64,000 nt of DNA from Euclidia mi (GCA_944739405.2 OX123182.2:57973183-58037182), one strand, 5' to 3'. Shown: positions 53,240 through 63,473, numbered from the stretch's first letter. A program made the numbers and translations. Notes: generated from the sequence alone by a model not told the origin.

Positions 53240-54303
53240 TATTTTTATTTATTTTTACACTTCTGCAAAAATGGTATGCAAAGGCGGACTTAATGCTATA
53301 TAGCATTTTCTGCCAGTCAACCTTAGGGTGATGCAGAGAAGAGTGTGGCAGGTGTATAAAATATATAAAACTTGATATTCATTTTCAATCATATTATAAA
53401 TACATTATAATAATCTACACAATATATACTTACTATAAAATGATATATATGTATATATATATATATATATAGTATACGAATACATATGCATATAAATATA
53501 TATAATATAATATAATATAATATATAAGTACATATCACACAAAACATATCATGAGAGATTTTTATTATGTCTTACCTTCAAGTAGATAACAGTTTCACAT
53601 AGTGCTGGCGCACTTTAGACTTAAACGTGAACCGGTTAGCCGACATCCTGATCTCGAGAGGGAGCGCATTCCAAAGGAGAATCGATTGAACATTGAAAGA
53701 AGAATGAACAAGACTTGAGCTATGAGAGGGACATGAAAGAAGGTAATTGTGAGAAGAGCGAAGATTTCTATCATGGTTAGAGCAACGGTATTTAAAATGC
53801 GGAGTTAGATAGCTAGGGCTATTAGGAGAATGAAGTAAAGAGTATAGTGTAGACAACGCGCGCATATTGCGACGCTGTCGGATAGGTAACCATGATAGTT
53901 GAGTACGATATGCTGACACATGGTCGTACTTACGGAGGTTGAAAATGAACCGAATGCAATTATTGAGAAGTCGGTCTAGTTTGTTGAGCAGATCTGCATT
54001 CAGGTCGAAATAACACACATCACCATAGTCGATTATTGGTAAAACCAAAGTCTGTACAAGCATTGTCTTTGTCTTGGCAGGGAGGAAGTTCTTCAGGCGG
54101 TACAGAGATCGTAGGGTACCAGTTACTTTTTGGCAAACATTTGTGATCTGAGGTTGCCAGCTGAGTGTAGAATCAAGGTGTATGCCAAGATCCTTGACAG
54201 TGGGGCTCAGAGGTATGTTGATGCCATTAAATGTGACAGGTGGTAGCGATGCCAAGTCCAGCCTGCTGATTATTCTTGGGCTCCCAATGATATTGCTTTT
54301 TTT
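53240..54303 (-). mobile_element. Jockey-like LINE, 5'-truncated, inside copia integrase
   Basis: The minus frame 54369-53578 contains 'VKDLGIHLDSTLSWQPQI', 'PIIDYGDVCYFDLNADLLN' and 'WLPIRQRRNMRALSTLYSLL', the C-terminal third of a Jockey/CR1-like RT. The first 20 or so codons are copia sequence read in antisense, so the LINE starts at about 54,303. Its 3' untranslated part runs to about 53,240 and ends in 'GCATTAAGTCCGCCTTTGCA' and AAATA repeats, a tail common in moths. GATAT..TGCTTTTT-like words on both sides suggest a target duplication. A TA microsatellite lies at 53,440-53,530. Confidence 0.82.
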
Positions 54304-54770
54304 TTTATGCTTTTCGTTGATGACTTCAGTAGAATGGCTTTTGTCTATTTCCTCAAGGCCAAAAATCAAGCTTTAAAGTATTTCAAGGAGTTTAAAGTTC
54401 TTGTTGAAACACAAACAGGAAAAAAGCTGAAAGTTTTAAGAACAGATAATGGCGGGGAGTTTTGTTCTGTGGAATTTTATGACTACTTAAAGAAAAATGG
54501 AATAGTGCATCAAACAACAAACCCCTATACGCCAGAGCAAAATGGTCTTTGTGAACGACTAAATAGAACAGTTGTGGAGAGAGCTCGATGTCTTTTGTTT
54601 GAAGCAAATCTTGAAAAAAGATTTTGGGCAGAAGCAGATAATGCTATTTACGGAATAGAACGCTAGCTTTGGGTTTACAAAAAACACCATATGAGCATTG
54701 GAGTAATAAAAAACCAGATCTCAGCCACGGTTGGATATTTGGAAGTCGTGCAATGGTCCATGTTCCTAAA
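54304..54770 (+). pseudogene. Copia integrase core
   Basis: 'MLFVDDFSRMAFVYFLKAKN' resumes the integrase. 'KVLRTDNGGEFCSVEF' carries the second catalytic Asp and 'PYTPEQNGLCERLNRTVVER' the Glu. A frameshift near 54,660 precedes 'KTPYEHWSNKKPDLSH', after which about 200 codons of linker to RT are missing. Confidence 0.87.
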
Positions 54771-55715
54771 GTGGGTGTATAAAAAGAAATTAAATGTTGA
54801 TAACATAGTGCGATATAGAGCGAGATTAGTTGCAAAAGGCTTCACACAACGTGAAGGCATAGACTATAAAGAAACCTTTTCACCAGTGCTTAAATATTCC
54901 ACATTAAAATTGTTATTTGCATTGAGTGTTAAATTAGACCTTGACATATTGCATTTAGATGTAACAACAGCCTTTTTAAATGGCCACTTAGAGGAGACTG
55001 TTTACATGCAATTACCTCAGAATTTTAAATGTGATATGGTTCAAAATAAAGTTTTAAAATTAAAAAGGGCCATATATGGGTTCAAGCAGTCAGCTAGGGC
55101 CTGGTATAAGCAGGTTGGTGATTGTTTACAAAAGTTGGGCTATAAAAGGTCATTGTATGAACATTGTTTGTTTGTAAAATCATCTGAAAATGTTAAAACA
55201 TTAGTAGCTTTGTTTGTTGACGAGTTTTTCATATTTTATAACTGTAATAAAGAATTAGAATATTTAAAAAGTCATTAAGCAAAAGATTTAAGTTAAAAGA
55301 TCAGGGTCAGTTAAGACAGTGTCTAGGTATGGATATTAAAATACAAAAAGATTGTATTTCTTTTGATCAAGAAAGGTTTATTGATAAGTTATTGTATAAA
55401 TTTGGTCTGCTTAACTGTAAAAATGAAGAAACTCCTATGGAAGTTAATTTGAAATTGGAAAAGGGAAAAAATTATAATTCAAAAGAAGTTGTTATGACTT
55501 GACCTGACATCTCGTATTGTGTTAGTTATTTAAGCCAGTTTAATAACTGTAATACAGGAACACATTGGAAACATGCTAAAAGAGCTTTGAAATATTTAAG
55601 TTGTACAAAGTCATTTGGTTTATAATACATTAAAAATAATTTAGATTTAATTGGTTTCGCTGATGCTGATTGGGCGTCTGATAATTTAGATAGAAGATCT
55701 TATGCAGGATATAGT
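54771..55715 (+). pseudogene. Copia reverse transcriptase
   Basis: 54,773-55,278 encodes 'YRARLVAKGFTQREGIDYKE' (start of RT), 'LHLDVTTAFLNGHLEE' (first Asp), 'IYGFKQSARAWYKQ' and 'LVALFVDEFFIFY' in the place of the catalytic YVDD, here FVDE, which would not be catalytic. After a frameshift at 55,278 the thumb and RNase H start follow ('LRQCLGMDIKIQKD', 'IGFADADWASDNLDRRSYAG'), with stops near 55,500 and 55,624. It is cut at 55,727 by the R1-clade LINE. Confidence 0.87.
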
Positions 55716-55879
55716 ATACTCAGGTTGGGGTGCGTGTCAGAAACCTCCGCGTGGTGCACCCCGGGCAACGTGAGTAGCAAGCTGCTACTCGCGGCTAATT
55801 CTGACTGTGGGCGGACGGTGGGTCGAACTCCGACTACCGTCCGGTTACCAACGCGTAATCCCGACTCTTTCGGGACCGC

Positions 55880-56565
55880 GGGTCTTCGGGCTGCGAGCAA
55901 GACAAGCTCTCTAAAAAATCACCCGGAATTGGGGGTCCTTCGGGGCCCCGCTTCCACCCGTTCCCGTACGGCTCCTTTTGGGGTCTTGCGGGGACACTTG
56001 GGCGGGCGGGCTCGCTTCCTGCGCCTTTTGCGGGTTGCGGGCATGGTCGAACTCCGGCCACCGTTCGGTCAACGCGTTAGCAGGGGGCTTTTTGGCCTCC
56101 TGCCCGCGGGTCTTCGGGCTGCGAGCAAGACAAGCTCACTAAAAAATTACCCGGAATTGGGGGTCCTTCGGGGCCCCGCTTCCCCACCGTTCCCGTACGG
56201 CTCCTTTTGGGGTCTTGCGGGGACACTTGGGCGGGCGGGCTCGCTTCCTGCGCCTTTTGTGGGTTGCGGGCATGGTCGAACTCCGGCCACCGTCCGGTCA
56301 ACGCGTTAGCAGGGGGCTTTTTGGCCTCCTGCCCGCGGGTCTTCGGGCTGCGAGCAAGACAAGCTCACTAAAAAATCACCCGGAATTGGGGGTCCTTCGG
56401 GGCCCCGCTTCCACCCCGTTCCCGTACGGCTCTTTTTGGGGTCTTGCGGGGACACTTGGGCGGGCGGGCTCGCTTCCTGCGCCTTTTGTGGGTTGCGGGC
56501 ATGGTCGAACTCCGACCACCGTCCGGTCAACGCGTTAGCAGGGGGCTTTTTGGCCTCCTGCCCGC
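55880..56565 (+). promoter_or_regulatory. 5' UTR tandem repeats, three units of about 229 bp
   Basis: 'GGGTCTTCGGGCTGCGAGCA' starts units at 55,880, 56,108 and 56,337. A diverged fourth start is at 56,566. LINE 5' repeats often carry internal promoter activity, so repeating units may strengthen transcription; that role is inferred. Open frames through these repeats on both strands are side effects of the GC-rich period. Confidence 0.88.
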
Positions 56566-57340
56566 GGGTCTTCGGACTAAGAGGGAGGAAACCTCACTAA
56601 AAAGTTACCAAAGAGTGGCGCTTGCGCTGCTTGTCTCCGCGGGACTCCACCCGTGGGGACTGTCGGCGGGCGGTGTCGCCTTTTGCGGCGCCGCTCCTTT
56701 GCAGTGTCCCTGTTGGGCACTGCCTTCACGTCCCTCCCGGTACTCCTCTGGTCATCAGAGGGGACACGGGACGGGACATTGACGGGCTTGGTGTGTACTC
56801 ACCCTACCGCCAAGCAGACAGCGGGGTTGTCTTTCTTCTTCCGTCTTCGGATACCTTTTTATTTTTAAATTTTTGTTTCGTTTTGTTTTTGTTTTGTTTA
56901 CTTTACGTTTTATTTTGTGTCTTTTATTTTTACTTTTATACCATTTATTTTACCTTTTGTTTTTGATTTATTTTACAATTTTAGTTTTTCTCTCTTTTCT
57001 CTTCTTTCGTTCTTCCCCCCCCCCCTGCCCCGATGTCACCGTCACCCCAATCTCGTAATCCCGTAGTTTGCAGTGTCTGTGGTCACGTCTCGCGGCTGTT
57101 CACGGGACCGAGGGTCTTGGCTTAACCGCCCGGACCGCGTGCAAGGTAAGCACTATAAAAATCCCCTAATCCTAAGTTGCTGCCACACGGCGAGAGGTGC
57201 ATGGCTGACAGGGAGGTCAGTTCCTAGTGCGGCCCCCTCAGGGCACCAGCCGCCGCCCTTGAGGTATTAGGCTTGCCCGGGTATAGCGGGATCTCTGCCC
57301 GGGTGGACGTTTTATTTCTCCCGCACTCGTGGATTCAAAC
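56566..57340 (+). other. Rest of R1-clade LINE 5' untranslated region
   Basis: GC-rich, then a T-rich stretch (56,860-57,010), a run of C near 57,015, and GC-rich DNA up to the ORF1 ATG. No conserved coding frame. Confidence 0.7.
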
Positions 57341-59350
57341 ATGGATAATTTAATTAAAAACCAAACCACTACACCGAAGTCGGTCGACGAACCGGAAACT
57401 CGCACGCCCAGTGATGCGGGTTCCAACGATGAGCGCTCAAAAGCGCTGAAGGAGCAAGAGTTGGAGCTGTCCGAGTCAGACAGCTCAACCACAAGCCTCA
57501 TGAGCGTCCGCAGCGCCAGTGAGGAAAGCCCCAGTCGGGCATTGCGGAAGCGCCCTCACTCGGGGCCAGGTTCAGCCTCGAGCGATGACTCGACGAGACG
57601 ACGTCAAGTGAAGACGCGTGGACGACCGCCCACCCACGGAAATTACGTGGGTCTGGGCAAGGCTCGCGAGGAGCTCGCAGCCGCTAAGCGGCGCGAAGAG
57701 CTCCTCAAGCGTGACGAGGAGGAAGAAAGGCGCATTGAAGCGGCCACAAAAAAGGTGTCCGCTTCAAGAAGCTCGCGCCTCTCAGAGACTTCTGCCTCTG
57801 AGGGAGAGCCGGAAGACGCTACCGCTACAGATCTGCGGTCGCGTCTCAAAGACGCCTTGGAGGCCATCACTATGGTCTCCAAGATATCTAAGGGACTGAA
57901 AGGGACATCCCAAAAGTCCCTTAAGGAGTCAGTGGCAGCAATAGCTGAAATTGCGGACGTTCTCCTCGGTCGCACAGCGTCTGAGGAGACAAAGAAGCTC
58001 CAGGCGGAGAACACCCGCCTCGCCACCGAAATCGCGGCACTCAGGCGTGAGCAGGAGGAGCTCCGTGTCGCGTTCCAGAGGCGCGCGGAAGTCAATGCGC
58101 CGGACAAGGCCACGGAGGACCTAGCTGCCCTCCGCAAAGAGATGGCCCAGATGAGGCAGAGCCTCTCCGCCCTGGAAGGCAAATTATTAATAAGGCCCCT
58201 AACGGCGAGCCGGCAAGCGGGCCAACAGCCGCAGCCGCCCCCACAGTCGTCTCCGCAGCCGTCAACATCATATGCGGCTGCAGCGGCTGCGCCACGGCAG
58301 GCCGCGACTCAGGCGCCCAATAAAGCCGCGTCTACTGAGGCCCCAAAGGGCAGGAAGAGGGGCCAGAAGAAGGCCCAGCCCATCCCTGCCGTTCTGCAGA
58401 GTGCTCCTGTAACCTCCGCTCCCAAAAAAGATGGCTGGGAGACTGTTGGCGCCAAGCAAAAGGAGGCGAAGGCCAAGCGAAAGGCCAAACAGAAGGCCAA
58501 GAAGGCGGCAAAAAAGGCACCCAAGAAGCTCCACACCCCCAGCTCCACTGCAGTGGTACTAACGCTGCAACCAGCAGCGTTGGAGCGGGGGACCACTTAC
58601 GCGGAGCTTCTCAAGAAGGCGCGTGGGGCTATCGACCCTACTAAGCTGGGAATAACGGCGGGCCTCCGGTGTAAGATCACACAGACCGGGGCCCGCCTCA
58701 TCGAGGTGCCTGGGGCCGGTAGCGCCCAGCAGGCAGACGCTTTGGCCTCGAGCCTCCGCGACCTCCTCCCAGCGGAGGACGTACGTGTCTCCAGGCCCCA
58801 AAAGTGCGCCGAGGTGCGAATTGGGGGCCTGGATGACTCAATAGTGGTTGAGGAGGTTGTTGCTGCCGTCGCCAAGGCCGGGGAGTGTCCCCCGGACCAA
58901 ATCCGGTGCGGCCCAATTCGTCCGGGCCGTGCCGGTATGGGCACAGCCATAGTCACCTGCCCCGTGGCTGTGGCCAAGAAGTTGGCCGATGGCCGTCGCG
59001 TGTTAATCGGCTGGGTGTCGGCGCAAGTGCGGCTCCTGGAGCCGAAACCGCAGAGGTGCTTCCGCTGCCTCAGTGGTGGCCAAGTTGGTGCAAAGTGCAC
59101 CTCTGCGGTCGACTGCAGCGGCCGCTGTTTTAGATGCGGCCAGCCCGGCCATTTGGCCGGCAGTTGTGAGGCCCCGCCGCACTGCGTTTTGTGTGCGGCG
59201 GCGGGCAAGCCGGCCGATCATAGGGCCGGCACGAAGAGTTGCGCCGCACCCAAGAAGAAGCAGGGCGCAAAGGACGGCCAATCGGCCAACAAGAGCGCCA
59301 CTCCCGTGGCTACTAAGGCGTCAGGCGACACGCCAATGGATGCCGAATAA
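57341..59350 (+). CDS. R1-clade LINE ORF1 (Gag-like) protein
   Basis: 669 codons from the ATG at 57341. An upstream GTG in frame at 57329 is less likely. The acidic/Ser-rich N-terminus is followed by a charged helix region (about 105-155), a coiled coil (about 225-290, 'LQAENTRLATEIAALRREQE'), a Pro/Gln/Ala-rich linker, a Lys/Ala-rich segment (about 365-405) and the RNA-binding core ('TYAELLKKAR', 'ADGRRVLIGWVSAQVRLLEP'). Three zinc knuckles follow at about 572-635. The first reads CFRCLSGGQVGAKC, with Gln where CCHC needs His; the second (CFRCGQPGHLAGSC) and third are normal. The protein packages LINE RNA. The stop TAA overlaps the ORF2 start as TAATG. Confidence 0.93.
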   Translation: MDNLIKNQTTTPKSVDEPETRTPSDAGSNDERSKALKEQELELSESDSSTTSLMSVRSASEESPSRALRKRPHSGPGSASSDDSTRRRQVKTRGRPPTHGNYVGLGKAREELAAAKRREELLKRDEEEERRIEAATKKVSASRSSRLSETSASEGEPEDATATDLRSRLKDALEAITMVSKISKGLKGTSQKSLKESVAAIAEIADVLLGRTASEETKKLQAENTRLATEIAALRREQEELRVAFQRRAEVNAPDKATEDLAALRKEMAQMRQSLSALEGKLLIRPLTASRQAGQQPQPPPQSSPQPSTSYAAAAAAPRQAATQAPNKAASTEAPKGRKRGQKKAQPIPAVLQSAPVTSAPKKDGWETVGAKQKEAKAKRKAKQKAKKAAKKAPKKLHTPSSTAVVLTLQPAALERGTTYAELLKKARGAIDPTKLGITAGLRCKITQTGARLIEVPGAGSAQQADALASSLRDLLPAEDVRVSRPQKCAEVRIGGLDDSIVVEEVVAAVAKAGECPPDQIRCGPIRPGRAGMGTAIVTCPVAVAKKLADGRRVLIGWVSAQVRLLEPKPQRCFRCLSGGQVGAKCTSAVDCSGRCFRCGQPGHLAGSCEAPPHCVLCAAAGKPADHRAGTKSCAAPKKKQGAKDGQSANKSATPVATKASGDTPMDAE

Positions 59351-60114
59351 TGGCTCCATATACGCTACGCCTACTTCAGGCGAATTTAAACCACTGCGCC
59401 AGAGCTCAGGATCTTCTTCTCCAGAGTATGGCGCAGTGGTCAATCAACGTCGCCCTCGTCGCCGAGCCGTATTTTGTCCCCCCCCGTGACGATTGGGTGG
59501 GGGACCTCAGCGGCTCGGTGGCGCTAATTTCGTTAGCCGCCGCCCGCACCCCGTCCTTCGAGAACATCTACCGAGGGCGGGGCTGCGTCGCAGCACTTAT
59601 AAAGGATACGGTTGTGGTGGGTGGCTACTTCTCACCCAACCGTTCCCTCGCCGACTTCGAGGAGTATCTCCTCGAATTGAACGTTGTCGTCGCTCGCAGC
59701 CGTCCTCGCGTCGTGCTCTTCGCCGGGGACCTCAACGCCAAGTCTACGGCTTGGGGTTCTCCGGCCACGGACGCTAGAGGCGAGCTGCTGGAGCAGTGGG
59801 CCGTTGAGAACGGCCTGCTCGTCCTCAATCGTGGGTCGGTACATACGTGCGTGCGTCAGCGGGGCGGTTCCATTGTGGACGTTTCTTTTGCGAGCCCCGC
59901 ACTAGCACGCCGTATCCGAGACTGGCGCGTCGTCGAGGAGGTGGAGACGTTGTCGGACCACCGCTATATTCGGTTCGACGTCTCCGCCGAAACAGTCAGC
60001 TCCAACGCGCCAGTCCGAAGAGGCCCGATTGAGGGTGGTCCGCGTTGGGCCTTGAAAAGGCTGAATTGGGAGGCCCCGGGCAATGACGCAAGTTTGCGAC
60101 GCGGCGATGCCTAG
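59350..60114 (+). pseudogene. R1-clade LINE ORF2, APE endonuclease part
   Basis: The ATG at 59350 shares its A with the ORF1 stop (TAATG), an arrangement shown for SART1 to allow termination-reinitiation. Residues 1-225 form the apurinic/apyrimidinic-type endonuclease: 'LLQANLNHCARAQDLLL' (Asn), 'VALVAEPYF' (Glu), 'VLFAGDLNAKSTAWGS' (Asp, Asn), 'SIVDVSFASPALA' and 'LSDHRYIRFDV' (Asp-His). All expected catalytic residues are present. The frame is lost at about 60,080-60,114 where, compared with relatives, a segment before 'MTQVCDAAMPR' is missing, so a deletion has also shifted the frame. Confidence 0.9.
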
Positions 60115-62446
60115 ATTCCGTAGCACATCTGGGCCACGCCGGGTGTACTGGTGGAACGACACAATCGCGCAGTTGCGGCAAATTTGCGTCGCAGCGCGCC
60201 GCCAGTACGCCCGGTTTCGCAGGAGGCGTCGCCGCCCTCCCGATTTCGTTGCCCGGGAGGCGGCATTGTACGAGGAGTATAGAGCGGCCAAGAATAATCT
60301 GAAAGAGGCCATCTGGCGGGCCAAGCAAGACGCCCGCCAGGAATTGCTGGAGACCCTCAACAGAGATCCGTGGGGGCGCCCATATTTGATGGTCAGGAAC
60401 AAGTTATGTTCCTGGGCGCCCCCTCTAACGGAAAGTCTCCGGCCACAGCTGGTCGAAAATGTTGTGGCCGCTCTGTTCCCGTCGCGGGCGGAACACATCC
60501 CTCCGCCCATGACGGCGCCGCCTTCCGAGGCAGCCAACGCGGACATGGACGACGACGTTCCCGAGGTGACTCGGGTAGAACTCCGAGCGGCGGTGTTAAG
60601 AATTAAAAACACCGCCCCAGGACCCGACGGCATTCCTGGCCGAGCGTGGGTCCTGGCAATGGAGGAGCTCGGACCCCGACTAGGGAGACTCCTCACAGCG
60701 TGCCTTGAGGGGGGCCAGTTTCCACGAGCCTGGAAGACGGGGAAGCTGGTCCTCATCAGAAAGGCAGGGCGCCCGGCGGACAGCCCGTCCGCCTACCGGC
60801 CCATAGTGTTGTTGGACGAGGTCGCGAAAATCTTCGAGCATATCATCGCGGAGCGCCTCGTCCACCACCTTTCCACGGTGGGCCCAGATTTGGCGGATGT
60901 GCAGTTCGGTTTCCGCCGAGGGCGCTCAACAATAGACGCTATTAGATCAGTGAGGAGTCTGGCGGAGGAAGAGGTTTCCCGGGGCGGGGTGGTCCTGGCG
61001 GTGTCTCTTGACATCGCCAACGCCTTCAACACCCTGCCCTGGAGTTGTATTTGTGAGGCACTCAATTATCACCGAGTGCCTCCCTACCTCCGCCGCATAG
61101 TCGGGGATTATCTTAATGATAGAGGAATTATCTACCCGAGTCATCTCGGTATTAGTCGGCGAGTTATGTCGTGCGGTGTTCCGCAGGGTTCGGTCCTCGG
61201 CCCCCTTCTGTGGAACATCGGCTACGACTGGGTGCTGCGCGGTACGCTCCTCCCTGGCGTGGGTGTCACTTGTTACGCCGATGACACCCTCGTCACTGCG
61301 AGTGATAAGACGTACCGGGCGGCGGCTATAAGGGCGACCGCTGGGGTCGCACAAGTCGTTGGTAGGATCCGGCGTTTGGGCCTAGAGGTGGCCCTGTCCA
61401 AATCCGAGGCCATTTGTTTCCACGAGCCTCGGAATCGGCCACCCGCAGGGGCCCACATTATGGTAGGAGGGGTCACCATCGGCATCGGGACGAGCCTAAA
61501 ATATCTCGGGCTCGTACTCGATAGCCGATGGGATTTCCGTCAACACTTCAGACGCTTGGCCCCCAAACTTCTCGGGGCGGCAGCAGGCTTGTCACGACTG
61601 CTGCCCAATCTCGGGAGGCCAACCGCCTCCTGCCGGAGGCTCTACGAAGGAGTCGTGCGGTCCATGGCCCTTTATGTGGCCCCGATATGGGCGCACGACC
61701 TGACGGCCCACAATATCACGGCGCTTCGCGCACCGCAGCGCGCCATGGCCGTCAGGTTGATACGAGGCTACCGCACGGTCTCCTTCGAGACAGCGAGCCT
61801 CCTAGCCGGATCACCGCCCTGGGATCTGGAAGCTGAGCTGCTGGCGTCACTCTATACATGGCGCCAGCAAGCCCTGGAGCAGGGCGAGAGACCGGCGCAC
61901 CGTGATATCGAGGCGCGTCGGTCGGAGCTCCGCCAAGTCCTAGTGGCGGAGTGGAAGGCACGACTTGTGCACCCCAGCGCCGGGCACGCCACGATAGTGG
62001 CGGTAAGTCCCGTGGTTGATGAGTGGTTGGAGAGACGTCACGGCGTCCTCACCTTCCGGTTAACTCAAATCCTAACCGGCCATGGTTGTTTTGGCCGGTA
62101 TTTGTGGAGGATAGGCCGGGAGGAAACGCCCGGATGCCACCATTGTGGCAGCAGCCGCGACCCTGTCGAAGACACGGCGTTGCATACTTTGGCGGAATGC
62201 CCAGCTTGGGCATCGCAGCGCCGTGATCTGGTCGCGGCTCTGAATACGGTTGTCCTCTCGCTCCCGGCCGTAGTTCTGTCTATGGTCCGGAGTGAGAGGT
62301 CTTGGAACGCCGTCGCCTCCTTCTGCGAAGCAGTCATGCTGAGCAAGGAGGCGGCGGAGCGGGAGAGGGAAATACATCGCCCTCTCCCCAACCGTAGGTC
62401 GGGGCGTCGGGGACGTCGAACAAGAGACGACCTCCGACCACCCTGA
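60083..62446 (+). pseudogene. R1-clade LINE ORF2, reverse transcriptase and C-terminus
   Basis: 787 open codons in the frame +1 relative to the endonuclease part. 'NTAPGPDGIPGRAWVLAMEE', 'PSAYRPIVLLDEVAKIFEHI', 'GFRRGRSTIDAIRS', 'LDIANAFNTLPW' (Asp), 'GVPQGSVLGPLLWN' and 'TCYADDTLV' (catalytic Asp pair, about 61,270) are all there, followed by 'SLKYLGLVLDSRW'. The C-terminal zinc motif 'CHHCGSSRDPVEDTALHT' with the later Cys is typical of the R1 clade. Apart from the upstream frameshift it looks intact. It would copy LINE RNA at a nicked target in the nucleus. Long antisense frames over it are GC artefacts. Confidence 0.92.
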
Positions 62447-62881
62447 ATTCAGTGCCTGCGGACGGTGAGCGCTGGGGCTGCTCCCTGTCCGCCAAAAGGC
62501 GGGAGGCGGCGCGTGTCCTCGCCGCCTCCCAAGTAGCTTTGTGAGGTGATGGATGCGAGAAGTTTGATGGATGCAAGAAGTTTGATGGATGATTGCGAGA
62601 TCATGACGAGACGGGGCCCGCCAACACCAACGGCGGGCCAATCCCGGGCAGGGTCGCGAGAAAGTATGCTAATCGCGAATCGCGTGACCCCGCCAATACA
62701 CGGGACCCGTAGGGACACCGCGGTGGTTTTTAGTGGGTATGCCCCGAACGCCTGTAGGGGAGAGCCTCCACATACCTCCTCCGCCAGTCCCAAGCCCAGC
62801 CGTTTTAATGGCTGGGTTGGCGGAGTTGAGATGAGTCATAAGGAGAGTTTTACCACCGTAGTGAACAAAAAAAATAAAAAA
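62447..62881 (+). other. R1-clade LINE 3' untranslated region and A-rich tail
   Basis: It contains three copies of a short 'GATGGATGCGAGAAGTTTG'-like word (about 62,549-62,590), 'GCCCCGAACGCCTGTAGGGG' and an end of AAAAAAAATAAAAAAA. The block near 62,700-62,760 is related to 37,290-37,440. Confidence 0.8.
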
Positions 62882-62893
62882 ATACTCAGGTTG

Positions 62894-63240
62894 TATAGTA
62901 TCTCATGAAAGTAGAAAGCAACAGACGTTAGCTTTGTCAAGCACCGAGGCCGAAAACATGGCTGTATGCGAAGCTAGCAAAGAGGCAATTTTCTTAAAGA
63001 ATTTATTATGTGAATATGCCTATTCTGATGTATAATGACCGTCAAAGTGCTCTAAAACTTACCGAAAATTCTGTATATCATAGACGTAGGAAACGTATCG
63101 ATATAAAATTTCATTTTATACGGGAAGTAGTTTGTAATAAATTTGTTAAATTGAAATATTAAAAAGAGTTCCGAAATGCAAGCTGACTTATTGACTAAAA
63201 GTCTGTTTGTTACTGATTAACAAGAGTATTTTTTAGATTA
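62894..63240 (+). pseudogene. Copia RNase H end
   Basis: It resumes copia after the LINE: 'ALSSTEAENMAVCEASKEAI' contains the catalytic Glu of copia RNase H, then 'YNDRQSALKLTENSVYHRR' with the Asp, then 'HFIREVVCNKFVKLKY'. A frame change and TAA lie near 63,030. The normal stop region and a weak purine tract precede the right LTR. Confidence 0.87.
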
Positions 63241-63256
63241 TTTCGTTAAGTTGTGG

Positions 63257-63420
63257 TATTATTTATTGTAACTAAATATTAAAAACTCTATGAGTGGCAA
63301 CAGTTTTATCTTTTATAGTCTATGTGTACTTTTCTTCTATTTGTAAAATAAAAGACTGTTTCAAACTACGGGTCACAGAGTACCTTTTTATATACGGCTA
63401 CCGATCTGTGCGTTTTATTA
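63257..63420 (+). repeat. Copia right LTR
   Basis: 164 bp, matching 39675-39842 except for several substitutions and a 4-bp gap (CTGT). Followed by AATTC, the second target copy. Confidence 0.88.
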
Positions 63421-63429
63421 AATTCGGCC

Positions 63430-63473
63430 GCAGAACTTCGGTCGCGTAAGTTCAACATAATGTGTTTAAACAC
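63430..63473 (-). repeat. Right terminal repeat of the split element
   Basis: Complement of 39177-39220 over 44 bp with about seven mismatches. It marks the far end of the element into which copia inserted. Confidence 0.72.

Larger units (their letters stand above)
55728..62881 (+). mobile_element. R1-clade LINE, near full length, inside copia RNase H
   Basis: ATACTCAGGTTG at 55716-55727 and 62882-62893 is a 12-bp target duplication. The insert of 7.15 kb has a repetitive 5' untranslated region, ORF1 with zinc knuckles, ORF2 with APE endonuclease, RT and a C-terminal zinc motif, a GC-rich 3' untranslated region and an A-rich tail. ORF1 and ORF2 overlap at TAATG. These traits fit the R1 clade (relatives of SART/TRAS and R1), though here it sits in a retrotransposon rather than in rDNA or telomere repeats. 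It is much more GC-rich than the surroundings. Confidence 0.92.
39675..63420 (+). mobile_element. Ty1/copia retrotransposon, host to several nested elements
   Basis: Short LTRs at 39675-39842 and 63257-63420 are flanked by a 5-bp duplication AATTC (39670-39674, 63421-63425). GGTTATGGGCCCAG follows the left LTR, the copia-type primer site. Domains appear on the plus strand in copia order: gag and protease (39.9-41.0 kb), GAG-pre-integrase (52.9-53.2), integrase (54.3-54.7), RT (54.8-55.7), RNase H (62.9-63.2). The gaps are filled by a BEL/Pao element, a Jockey-like LINE and an R1-clade LINE. Stops and frameshifts occur in its own sequence. The left and right LTRs differ at several sites plus a 4-bp indel, so it is older than its guests. 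Confidence 0.92.

Noticed and set aside
55725..56782. Open frames through the LINE 5' repeats
   Set aside because: The frames repeat with the 229-bp unit, occur on both strands and show no protein motif.
58597..59208. Long minus-strand frame opposite LINE ORF1
   Set aside because: A shadow of the GC-rich sense gene, with no motif of its own. The same holds for the antisense frames at 57,643-58,182 and 59,902-60,756.
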